NCBI GenBank assembly: GCA_937888895.1
Contig: CALASV010000110.1
Location: 1 to 5,348, forward strand
Direction: 5' to 3'
DNA from: an uncultured Clostridia bacterium
GTDB taxonomy: Bacteria; Bacillota; Clostridia; Lachnospirales; Lachnospiraceae
DNA: 5,348 nucleotides
A program made the translations under genes and the position numbers. Under the pieces are notes generated by a model that was not told the origin of the DNA, ran no database searches, and was given only the letters and a program-made list of their open reading frames with translations. Within the stretch, counting starts at the first letter, position 1. Each line of letters opens with the position of its first letter. Below are positions 1-5,348 of the stretch, one piece after another.

Positions 1-99
1 CCACGAGATCTTGAAGTAATGATGAAATTTAGGCATAAGATTGAAGAACAAATAGTAGACTACTTAAACTTTAAAAGTTATCGAAAGGATAAAGAATAA
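1..99 (+). CDS. C-terminal end of an unidentified protein (partial, 5' truncated)
   Basis: Frame 1 is open from the window edge to a TAA at 97-99 and gives 32 residues ending in SYRKDKE. The tail is charged, with an amphipathic look (KFRHKIEEQIVDYLNF), which suggests a C-terminal helix, but no motif identifies the family. AT-rich codons match the following gene, which lies on the same strand 33-51 bases downstream, so the two may share a transcript. In clostridia, foldases of the type found next are often located after mfd, but this tail is too short to test whether it is Mfd. The open frame could also be chance, although it ends plausibly just before the next gene's leader. Confidence 0.55.
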   Translation, partial: PRDLEVMMKFRHKIEEQIVDYLNFKSYRKDKE

Positions 100-127
100 A
101 GCCAATCGAATTGGGGAGCTCTTTTTT
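98..127 (+). terminator. Weak hairpin plus T-run after the upstream gene
   Basis: CCAAT (102-106) can pair with ATTGG (110-114) around a CGA loop, and a run of six T follows at 122-127. The stem is short and AT-rich, and seven bases separate it from the T-run. It would therefore be a poor intrinsic terminator, perhaps one that only reduces read-through into the next gene. The GGGGAG in the same stretch may instead be the ribosome binding site of the downstream gene. Confidence 0.25.
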
Positions 128-150
128 AAAACATTTTATCAATATCTTTT

Positions 151-1131
151 GTGTTATTTTTAACAATTTTTATTGTAATAGCAGTAATTTTTGGAAGAAG
201 TACAGAAAAAAAAGAGCAGAAAACCGTTTGGCAAGAAGGTAGTATGTTGCGAATTGGTGATATGCAAGTAGATTATCGAGAAGGTTTGATTTATTTAAAC
301 GCAGTACAAAAAGAATATGAACAATATTATGGGAATGATATTTGGAAATATGCTGTAGATAGTAATGGTAATACGATGGGTGAATTGATTAAAGCCCAAG
401 TATTAGAACAAATTACATATATTAAAGTAGTTTGTAAAAAAGCAGATGAACTTGCGATTGTTTTGTCAGAGGAAGAATTATTGCAAGTAGAAGAACAGAC
501 AAAAGAGTATATGGCAAAAATACAAGGCTCGGATTTATTGCTTCATGGTGTGAATGCTGATATTGCAAGAAGAATTTATGCTGATAATTTATTGGCAAGA
601 AAAACATTTGAAGTTACTACATTGAATGTGAATACTGATATTTCCAATGAAGAAGCAGCACAAAGTCGTTTTCAATCAATAGCAGTGAGAACTTATAAAA
701 TTGATGCTTCCGGTAATAAAGTTTTTTATGAAGGGGAAGAATTAACTAAGTTATTATCAAGAGTAGAATCATTACGAACGCAAGCATTAACAACAGATAA
801 TTTTTATAAGTTGGCAGAAGCAAATACCGAAGATTCTGCGATGTTGGATTTTACAGGTGGCGTAGGTGATTTTCCAAAAGAATATGAAGAACAAGTGTTA
901 GGCTTAAAAGCAGGGCAATTGTCAGAAGTAATCGAAACAACAGATTATTTTTATATTTTTTATTGTGTCACACAATTTGATGAAGATGCAACACAAGCGA
1001 AAAAAGAGGAAATTATTTTAGAGCGTCAAGAAGAAGAATTTAAACGCTGTTATCAAGAATGGAAAGAACAGATTGCGATTGAAGTAAATGATGAAGTGTG
1101 GAATGCACTAGGGTTTGATACAAAAGAGTAA
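151..1131 (+). CDS. Membrane-anchored SurA/PrsA-like peptidyl-prolyl isomerase homologue (degenerate parvulin)
   Basis: The 326-residue product from GTG at 151 starts with a hydrophobic segment (about residues 1-14) followed by a charged extracellular stretch. There is no lipobox cysteine, so it looks like a signal anchor rather than a PrsA lipoprotein. Residues about 32-165 resemble the helical SurA-N chaperone region. Residues about 172-275 form a parvulin-like domain, with FYKLAEANTEDS, a GGVGDF segment, LKAGQLSEVIETT and YIFYCV in family order. A charged helix follows to the end. The family assists folding of exported proteins outside the membrane. The two histidines typical of active parvulins (HILV and GYHII motifs) are replaced: the first site reads AVR at 178-180, and the second aligns with Tyr268. 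It may be a chaperone without isomerase activity. Start choice is uncertain: GTG 151 has no nearby ribosome binding site, the hydrophobic frame continues upstream to about 133 (in-frame stop at 127-129), and ATG 244 has an AGAAGG close by but would drop the anchor. Confidence 0.82.
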   Translation: MLFLTIFIVIAVIFGRSTEKKEQKTVWQEGSMLRIGDMQVDYREGLIYLNAVQKEYEQYYGNDIWKYAVDSNGNTMGELIKAQVLEQITYIKVVCKKADELAIVLSEEELLQVEEQTKEYMAKIQGSDLLLHGVNADIARRIYADNLLARKTFEVTTLNVNTDISNEEAAQSRFQSIAVRTYKIDASGNKVFYEGEELTKLLSRVESLRTQALTTDNFYKLAEANTEDSAMLDFTGGVGDFPKEYEEQVLGLKAGQLSEVIETTDYFYIFYCVTQFDEDATQAKKEEIILERQEEEFKRCYQEWKEQIAIEVNDEVWNALGFDTKE

Positions 1132-1140
1132 GCTATATAT

Positions 1141-1269
1141 AAGTGATGCGTTTTTTGGACATAGGACACACTCTCGTTCGGGGCGAGGCGTAGCCGTCCT
1201 AAGCTCGAAAAGACCTCGCTAAGGACGAACGCCTCTTTACGGTTCTCTGTCCAAAAAACGCATCTACTT
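1141..1269. repeat. GC-rich palindromic intergenic element (MITE/REP-like candidate)
   Basis: The arms are GATGCGTTTTTTGGACA (1145-1161) and its exact reverse complement (1248-1264), 17 bp. Four more pairs (AAGT 1141-1144 with ACTT 1266-1269) follow after a single bulged T at 1265. Between the arms is an 86-base interior of about 57% GC (hand count), far above the surrounding DNA. It contains a second hairpin: GAGGCGT (1185-1191) with ACGCCTC (1229-1235), then CGTCCT (1195-1200) with AGGACG (1222-1227), then AGC (1202-1204) with GCT (1218-1220). It sits between convergent genes and carries no plausible gene. The size, terminal inverted repeats and base composition suit a small non-autonomous mobile element or a dispersed palindromic repeat. 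No clear target-site duplication is visible. It may also work as a bidirectional transcription stop. Confidence 0.7.
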
Positions 1270-1331
1270 GGAAAAGATTTACTTTTTTGGTACATATTAA
1301 GATATTTGTAAAATGATTTTTTAGTATTATA

Positions 1332-1697
1332 TTATCGAGGACAGTTTATCTCGAAAATGTCATCTATCATGTGATGTACGAGCGTAGCTTCCTTTGTTTG
1401 TGCAAGTTTATAGAGTACTTCTTTTCCTTCTCTACGGCTTGTAATAAGCCCTGCTTGTTTGAGTGTTTTTAGGTGATGGGAGACAGCTGGTGAACTCATT
1501 TCAACAGCTGTGGCGATATCACTGACACATTCTTCCGTATGACATAAGAGCCAAAGAATACGAAGTCTTGTGCTATCACATAACATACTAAAAATATCTG
1601 CTGCCATGAAAAATTGTTGTTCATTTGGAATCGTTTCCATAAGTTCTAATAAATTTCCATTATGGTTGTGTAAGATTGCCCATGTTTTTGCATTCAT
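1332..1697 (-). CDS. ArsR/SmtB-family metal-responsive repressor
   Basis: This 121-residue protein has the size and architecture of ArsR/SmtB winged-helix repressors. The core is DSTRLRILWLL (41-51), CVSDIATAVEMSS (57-69), the recognition helix SPAVSHHLKTLKQAG (69-83) and a beta-wing ITSRREGKEVLYKL (85-98). Such proteins are dimers that bind operator DNA and leave it when metal binds. It starts one base after the ATPase stop, with GGAGA at 1711-1707 nine bases before ATG, so it is last in the operon and probably translationally coupled. Candidate metal ligands are His10/His12 in the N-terminal extension, Cys40, Cys52/His53/Cys57 near helix 3, and a C-terminal helix with HHMIDDIFE (108-116) and Cys119. 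The alpha3 site resembles CadC with the second cysteine replaced by Ser59, and the classic DxH...H alpha5 pattern is not kept. The neighbouring pump implies Zn/Cd/Pb sensing; the exact metal is uncertain. Confidence 0.93.
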   Translation of the reverse strand: MNAKTWAILHNHNGNLLELMETIPNEQQFFMAADIFSMLCDSTRLRILWLLCHTEECVSDIATAVEMSSPAVSHHLKTLKQAGLITSRREGKEVLYKLAQTKEATLVHHMIDDIFEINCPR

Positions 1698-1698
1698 T

Positions 1699-3600
1699 TT
1701 ATATATTCTCCTTTTGCATGGTATTGAGTGCTCTCATCGAATTTAAAATCGCAATCACACAAACCCCTACATCAGCAAACACAGCCCACCACATACTAGA
1801 GCGTCCAATTGCACTAAGAAATAATACAAGTACTTTCACTCCAATGGCAAATACTACATTTTGATGTACAATAGAGAGTGTTTTTCTTGCGATACGAATA
1901 GCAACAGGAAGTCTTGATAATTCATCAGTCATAATAACAATATCAGCTGCTTCAATGGCTGCATCGGAGCCAAGTCCTCCCATGGCAATGCCAATATCTG
2001 CTCTAGCAAGGACAGGAGCATCATTAATCCCATCTCCGACATAAGCTAATGTATGTCCTTTTCCTTGTTTTTCTAATAATTGTTCTACATAGGTTACTTT
2101 ATCTGCTGGTAATAATTCAGCATAAACATTATCAAAAGCTAGTTTTTTCGCAATAGCTTCTCCGGTTGTTTTTTTATCCCCTGTTAACATTACTAATTTT
2201 TTGATACCATTTTGTTTCAAGTCTTTTAAGGCAGAAGGAGTATCTTCTTTTATTTCATCATTAATACATAAAATCCCTGCGAATTTTCCCTCTATAGCAA
2301 CAACTACCATTGTGCCATATTCCATAGAAGTTTCTATATTATTCGGAAGAGAAATGTGATGTTCTAGAAGAAGTCTCCAGTTTCCTACTAACACTTCTTT
2401 TCTATTTACGATGGCACGAACACCAAAGCCAGCAAATTCTTCTACATCGGAAATTTGAAGTTGTTCTGGTTCTTCACAAAGGTTGTTATATTCTTCTACA
2501 ATGGAAAGTGCAATTGGGTGAGAGGAATAAATTTCTGCCATAGAAGCAAAGAAAAGTAATTCTTCTTTGGAATATTGTTCCGATATCACATCAGTTACCT
2601 TAAAATTTCCTTTTGTTAAAGTACCTGTTTTATCAAATACAAACGTATCTGCTTTCGCAAGTGCTTCTAAATAATTGCTTCCTTTCATTAAAATACCTTG
2701 TTTTGCTGCACCACCAATGCCACCAAAAAATCCAAGTGGTATAGAAATAACAAGAGCACAAGGACAAGAGACTACAAGGAAATTTAGGGCACGATAAATC
2801 CATTCGGAGAACGATTGTTGTAAAAGAATAGGAGGGACAAAGGCCAATAGTACAGCAAGAATTACAACAATAGGTGTATAAACTCTAGCAAATTTAGAAA
2901 TAAAGTTTTCGGCTTTTGCTTTTTTAGAAGAAGCATTTTCTACCATATCTAAAATTTTTGCAACAGTAGATTCACCAAATGGTTTTGTTACTTTTACAGT
3001 TAATGTACCACGTAAATTGATACAGCCACTAATCGCAGTATCTCCTACAGAAACTTCTTTTGGGAGTGCTTCTCCTGTCAATGCTTTTGTATCAAGGGAA
3101 GAAGCTCCTTCTAAAATAATACCATCTAAAGGAATCTTTTCTCCTGGCTTTACAAGAATGATATCATCAATAGCAACTTCTTCAGGGGAAACAATATCAA
3201 TAATGCCATCTTTTAATAAATTAGCAGAATCTGGACGGATTTGCATTAAAGAAGCAATGGATTTGCGTGATTTCCCAACAGCATACGACTGAAATAATTC
3301 GCCCACTTGGTAAAAGAGCATAACAGCAACGCCTTCGGGATATTCACCTACAAAAAAAGCACCAATCGTAGCAATCGACATTAAAAAGTTTTCATCAAAT
3401 ACTTGACCATTGCATATATTGAAAAATGCTTTTTTTACAACATCTCCACCAGCTTTTAAGTAGGCAACTAAAAAGATGGCAAGAGAAATCCAAGGTTTCA
3501 ATGGAAAATCTGGTAATAAAAAAGAAAAAATACAAGCAAGTAAAAATATAATACTAGAAATCACGATTTTTCGTAGCATTTTCTTCTGTTTTCTTGTCAT
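1699..3600 (-). CDS. cadA: P1B-2 type heavy-metal (Zn/Cd/Pb) exporting P-type ATPase without N-terminal HMA domain
   Basis: This 633-residue cation pump uses ATP hydrolysis to move divalent soft metals out of the cytoplasm. Order of parts: membrane helices at about 10-30, 36-50, 71-86 and 88-108; the actuator domain with TGEA (175-178); helices at about 240-261 and 270-292, the latter with the CPC metal site (279-281); the phosphorylation motif DKTGTLT (323-329, Asp323); the nucleotide-domain His361-Pro362 and GFG (391-393); TGD (473-475); GDGINDAP (522-529); and last helices at about 580-598 and 602-620. Lys589 in helix 7 and Asp610 in the DVG of helix 8 are the ZntA/CadA-type specificity residues and argue against copper. 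The protein begins directly before helix 1, so the usual N-terminal metal-binding domain is absent; the gene upstream supplies a free one. ATG is preceded by GGAGG five bases away, confirming the start. All catalytic residues are present, so it should be functional. Confidence 0.96.
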   Translation of the reverse strand: MTRKQKKMLRKIVISSIIFLLACIFSFLLPDFPLKPWISLAIFLVAYLKAGGDVVKKAFFNICNGQVFDENFLMSIATIGAFFVGEYPEGVAVMLFYQVGELFQSYAVGKSRKSIASLMQIRPDSANLLKDGIIDIVSPEEVAIDDIILVKPGEKIPLDGIILEGASSLDTKALTGEALPKEVSVGDTAISGCINLRGTLTVKVTKPFGESTVAKILDMVENASSKKAKAENFISKFARVYTPIVVILAVLLAFVPPILLQQSFSEWIYRALNFLVVSCPCALVISIPLGFFGGIGGAAKQGILMKGSNYLEALAKADTFVFDKTGTLTKGNFKVTDVISEQYSKEELLFFASMAEIYSSHPIALSIVEEYNNLCEEPEQLQISDVEEFAGFGVRAIVNRKEVLVGNWRLLLEHHISLPNNIETSMEYGTMVVVAIEGKFAGILCINDEIKEDTPSALKDLKQNGIKKLVMLTGDKKTTGEAIAKKLAFDNVYAELLPADKVTYVEQLLEKQGKGHTLAYVGDGINDAPVLARADIGIAMGGLGSDAAIEAADIVIMTDELSRLPVAIRIARKTLSIVHQNVVFAIGVKVLVLFLSAIGRSSMWWAVFADVGVCVIAILNSMRALNTMQKENI

Positions 3601-3605
3601 AATAA

Positions 3606-3610
3606 CCTCC
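3606..3610 (-). promoter_or_regulatory. Ribosome binding site of the ATPase gene
   Basis: The reverse strand reads GGAGG, then five bases, then ATG at 3600. The site begins three bases after the U-tract of the intra-operon hairpin, so read-through transcripts carry a stable stem directly before it. Confidence 0.85.
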
Positions 3611-3613
3611 GAT

Positions 3614-3651
3614 AAAAAAGGCTACAGATAAGAATAAATGAATCTATAGCC
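3614..3651 (-). terminator. Intra-operon intrinsic terminator/attenuator between HMA gene and ATPase gene
   Basis: In the reverse-strand RNA, GGCUAUAGAU pairs with AUCUGUAGCC as a continuous 10-bp stem containing one U-G wobble. The loop is 12 nt, and six U follow immediately (3619-3614). In the forward-strand RNA the same position is a C-A mismatch and no U-tract follows, so the signal is directed at the metal operon. Its position before the ATPase ribosome binding site suggests partial termination, giving more HMA protein mRNA than pump mRNA. It could also stabilise the 5' end of a processed downstream message. Confidence 0.8.
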
Positions 3652-3685
3652 TGTAATATATAGCTTTGTTAATCAAATATTTGTA

Positions 3686-3736
3686 ATCTACTTCGCTATT
3701 TACTTAGAATGGAATATCTATTATTGCAATTTACTT
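3686..3736. repeat. Imperfect tandem pair of about 20 bases just after the HMA gene
   Basis: The unit at 3686-3705 and the unit at 3716-3736 share ATCTA at the left, GC in the middle and ATTTACTT at the right. They are 30 bases apart. They lie in the gap between the HMA stop codon and the attenuator. This may be a remnant of a local duplication or chance in AT-rich DNA. Confidence 0.3.
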
Positions 3737-3739
3737 CAG

Positions 3740-3961
3740 TTAGATTTCTTCTATAGAAACATCAGGTTCTATTTTTTTTGCAATTTTTGTAATGGAGTCA
3801 GTAATAGTATTTACAATAGAAGCTTCAAATTCTACAAAAAGTTTTTGTGCGATAAAATTCAAACTAGCAGAAGTGACACCGTCTAATTTTTGAATAGCTG
3901 TTTCCATTTTGTTTGCACAGTTAGCACAACAAAGGTCTTCAATAACATAAGTTTTTTTCAT
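3740..3961 (-). CDS. Stand-alone HMA-domain heavy-metal-binding protein
   Basis: This 73-residue protein is a single HMA (ferredoxin-like beta-alpha-beta-beta-alpha-beta) domain, the length of CopZ-type metallochaperones. The metal-binding loop is DLCCANCANK, where Cys12 and Cys15 form the family CxxC and Cys11 adds a third thiol. Downstream, LDGVTSASLNFIAQKLFVEF is the usual second and third strand pattern. The CANC core resembles the domains fused to Zn/Cd/Pb ATPases more than the MTCxxC of copper chaperones. It is the first gene of the operon, and the ATPase that follows lacks this domain. It therefore probably binds the metal in the cytoplasm and delivers it to the pump or modulates pump activity; that role is inferred. 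AGGAGA (3976-3971) lies nine bases before the ATG. The stop is followed by a 139-base gap with an attenuator. Confidence 0.92.
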   Translation of the reverse strand: MKKTYVIEDLCCANCANKMETAIQKLDGVTSASLNFIAQKLFVEFEASIVNTITDSITKIAKKIEPDVSIEEI

Positions 3962-3985
3962 AATCGTTGTTCTCCTTTATCAAAT

Positions 3986-4013
3986 AATTAAAAGATTGTT
4001 TAATATTTTAATT
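3986..4013. promoter_or_regulatory. Probable ArsR operator (8-12-8 inverted repeat)
   Basis: AATTAAAA (3986-3993) and TTTTAATT (4006-4013) form a perfect inverted repeat around a 12-base AT-rich centre. It covers the predicted start of transcription of the metal operon, just downstream of its -10 box. ArsR/SmtB repressors typically bind AT-rich inverted repeats in this position. Assignment to the ArsR protein encoded in this operon is inference, and AT-rich DNA gives chance palindromes. Confidence 0.5.
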
Positions 4014-4014
4014 G

Positions 4015-4043
4015 ATTATACCAAAAGAAAAACGATAAGTCAA
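4015..4043 (-). promoter_or_regulatory. Sigma-A promoter of the metal-export operon
   Basis: The reverse strand reads TTGACT (4043-4038), a 17-base spacer, then TATAAT (4020-4015). A TG one base before the -10 makes it an extended -10 promoter. This is near consensus for the housekeeping sigma factor. Transcription would start near 4008, leaving a leader of about 47 bases before the HMA gene. Such a strong promoter fits control by a repressor. Confidence 0.85.
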
Positions 4044-4057
4044 TATAAATAAATAGT

Positions 4058-4086
4058 TTGTGTTTTTTATAAAAGTATGTTATAAC
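4058..4086 (+). promoter_or_regulatory. Candidate promoter of the LTA-synthase-family gene
   Basis: TATAAC (4081-4086) is a one-mismatch -10 box with TG at 4078-4079 (extended -10). A poor -35, TTGTGT (4058-4063), lies 17 bases upstream. It diverges from the metal operon promoter and does not overlap that operator, so the two are probably regulated separately. Confidence 0.5.
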
Positions 4087-4122
4087 CTATAGAAAAATAG
4101 AATAAATGTAGAAAGGACGATT

Positions 4123-5348
4123 ATGGAAGAAAAGTGGAAATTATATAAAAGTAAATGGAACACATTGTGGAAAAATTTCTTTTTCTATTGTTGTATTCCT
4201 TCTTTCTTTTGCTATATTTTTGTAGAACTGTGTTCAAGGAAATCAATATTAGATGTGATTCTGTTTTTTGTAAAAAATCCATTTGTTTTTTTGTATAATG
4301 GATTGATTATTGCAGTGACAGCATCAGTTTGTTTACTTGTAAAAAGACGGATATTTGCTTTAGTAACCGTAATAAGTATATGGAGTTTAATTGCTATAAC
4401 AAATATGGTATTATTATTATTTCGTACAACACCATTTACTATGGTAGATTTATTCTTAATAAAAAATGCATTAAATATTATAGACCTTTATTTGTCTCCT
4501 TTTTTTATTGTACTTATTGTTGTAGGAGTTTTGGCAGTAGTAGTATTTTGTATTTATCTTTTCTTTAAAGCTAAAAAAGAAGTTGTACCAATAGACTATA
4601 TTAATTGTGTGCCATTTTGTGTTTTGCTGTGTGTAGGAATGTTAACTTTAACAGATATAGGTATGGAAATTGGATTATTAGATAGAAATTTTGGAAATTT
4701 GGCACAAGCATTTCATGATAATGGATTGCCTTATTGTTTTATGAATAGTGTATTAAATACTGGTATAGAAAAACCAGAAGATTATTCTACAGATAAAGTA
4801 GAGGATTTTTTAGAGGAAATAGAAGAAGATACGGGTATAGATTTATTTGAACCTAATAAAATAAACCATTTGCCACTTCAAATAAGTAGAGCAATAAAAT
4901 TTGGATTAGTAACAGTACCTAACGTAGAAAAGTTAGAAAAACAGGAGATGAATCAAGCAGAATCTGAAATAACAGATAGAGAGGATTCTTCTTTAGAGAA
5001 TATACAAGAAGAACAGATAGAGGTAAGCGAAGAAGATGTTATAGAAGAAAATATACAATCAGAACTTCCAAATATTATTTTTTTACAACTGGAGTCTTTC
5101 TTTGATGTAAATTATATTGAAAATTTTTCTTGTACGCAAAATCCGATTCCATTTTTTACTTATTTAAAGGAACAGTATTCGAGTGGTTTTTTGTCTGTAC
5201 CATCCATTGGTGCAGGAACAGCAAATACCGAGTTTGAATGTATTACTGGTATGAATTTAGATTTTTTTGGACCAGGGGAATATCCGTATAAAACGATTTT
5301 GAAAGAGAGAACTTGTGAAAGTTTAGCCTATAACTTGAAATCTTTAGG
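4123..5348 (+). CDS. LTA synthase family membrane phosphoglycerol transferase/sulfatase-fold protein (partial, 3' truncated)
   Basis: The frame opens at ATG 4123 after GAAAGGA (4111-4117) and runs without a stop past the window edge, giving 408 residues so far. Five hydrophobic segments (about 18-37, 43-73, 77-100, 123-148, 159-178) match the five-helix membrane part of LtaS-type enzymes. A linker follows, including DRNFGNLAQAFHDNGLPY and a strongly acidic, Glu/Gln-rich stretch at about 268-315. The extracellular alkaline-phosphatase/sulfatase domain starts at PNIIFLQLESFFD (Glu324, the position of a metal ligand). Thr366 in GAGTANTEFE aligns with the catalytic threonine of LtaS, and CITGMNLDFFGPGEYPY follows. 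LtaS enzymes move glycerophosphate from phosphatidylglycerol onto lipoteichoic acid. Paralogues act as primases or modify other glycans, and the C-terminal half that could help decide is missing here. The remaining metal ligands lie outside the window. Confidence 0.9.
   Translation, partial: MEEKWKLYKSKWNTLWKNFFFYCCIPSFFCYIFVELCSRKSILDVILFFVKNPFVFLYNGLIIAVTASVCLLVKRRIFALVTVISIWSLIAITNMVLLLFRTTPFTMVDLFLIKNALNIIDLYLSPFFIVLIVVGVLAVVVFCIYLFFKAKKEVVPIDYINCVPFCVLLCVGMLTLTDIGMEIGLLDRNFGNLAQAFHDNGLPYCFMNSVLNTGIEKPEDYSTDKVEDFLEEIEEDTGIDLFEPNKINHLPLQISRAIKFGLVTVPNVEKLEKQEMNQAESEITDREDSSLENIQEEQIEVSEEDVIEENIQSELPNIIFLQLESFFDVNYIENFSCTQNPIPFFTYLKEQYSSGFLSVPSIGAGTANTEFECITGMNLDFFGPGEYPYKTILKERTCESLAYNLKSL

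Noticed and set aside
422..607. Reverse-strand open frame of 61 codons inside the foldase gene
   Set aside because: It is antisense to a well-supported coding region, has no family resemblance and is explained as a shadow of the AT-rich codons.
1053..1295. Reverse-strand open frame of 80 codons across the foldase end and the palindromic element
   Set aside because: It overlaps the 3' end of a real gene and runs through an inverted repeat, and its product shows no recognisable domain. The palindrome explains the open stretch better.
1335..1354. Five-base stem TCGAG/CTCGA at the end of the ArsR gene as a terminator
   Set aside because: The stem is short, sits partly in the coding region and is not followed by a U-tract on the reverse strand. 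The palindromic element further on is the better candidate for stopping transcription.
1676..1864. Forward open frame of 62 codons opposite the ATPase C-terminus
   Set aside because: It lies antisense to the highly conserved helix 7-8 region of the pump, so it is a shadow.
3017..3292. Forward open frame of 91 codons opposite the ATPase actuator domain
   Set aside because: It is antisense to conserved ATPase sequence including TGEA, with no ribosome binding site evidence or family match.
3601..3739. Separate promoter for the ATPase gene in the gap after the HMA gene
   Set aside because: The best boxes found (TTGCAA, 17 bases, TAAGTA) match consensus poorly, so no promoter is called.
1699..3961. 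Copper export (CopA/CopZ) interpretation of the ATPase and HMA protein
   Set aside because: Lys589 and the DVG at 610-612 in the last two helices, together with the CANC loop, match the Zn/Cd/Pb group. The motifs expected of copper pumps in those helices are absent.
4329..4568. Forward open frame of 79 codons in a second frame within the LTA-synthase-like gene
   Set aside because: The longer frame from 4123 encodes the membrane helices and sulfatase motifs; this one is an out-of-frame shadow.

Overview
The window looks like an AT-rich Firmicutes chromosome segment. Clostridia, and probably a Lachnospiraceae relative, fit best. This rests on the very AT-rich DNA, good AGGAGG-type ribosome binding sites, a membrane-anchored parvulin-like foldase, and a lipoteichoic-acid-synthase-family membrane protein (a Gram-positive envelope enzyme). 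The taxonomy is inferred from style and gene content, not from a marker gene.

Layout: (1) Positions 1-99 hold the last 32 codons of an unidentified forward gene. (2) A forward gene (about 133/151 to 1131) encodes a SurA/PrsA-like peptidyl-prolyl isomerase homologue with an N-terminal membrane anchor. Its start codon is non-canonical, and the usual parvulin active-site histidines are missing. (3) Between this gene and the convergent metal operon lies a GC-rich palindromic element (1141-1269) with 17-bp perfect terminal arms and an internal hairpin. (4) A reverse-strand operon follows (promoter near 4043-4015, reading down to 1332). It encodes a 73-residue HMA-domain metal-binding protein, a P1B-2 type Zn/Cd/Pb-exporting ATPase without its own metal-binding domain, and an ArsR/SmtB-family repressor that starts one base after the ATPase stop. 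(5) Diverging from this operon is a forward gene (4123 to beyond the window end) for an LTA synthase/sulfatase-superfamily membrane protein.

How it works together: an excellent sigma-A promoter drives the metal operon. An 8-12-8 inverted repeat over the predicted transcription start is a likely operator for the ArsR protein encoded last in the same operon, giving metal-relieved negative feedback. The soluble HMA protein plausibly supplies the metal-binding function missing from the ATPase. A hairpin plus six-U tract lies between these two genes, immediately upstream of the ATPase ribosome binding site. It probably attenuates transcription so that more HMA protein than pump is made.

No RNA gene, CRISPR array, transposase or phage gene was seen. 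The metal-export genes belong to well-known families. The least explained items are the palindromic element, the intra-operon terminator and the foldase's degenerate active site and start.
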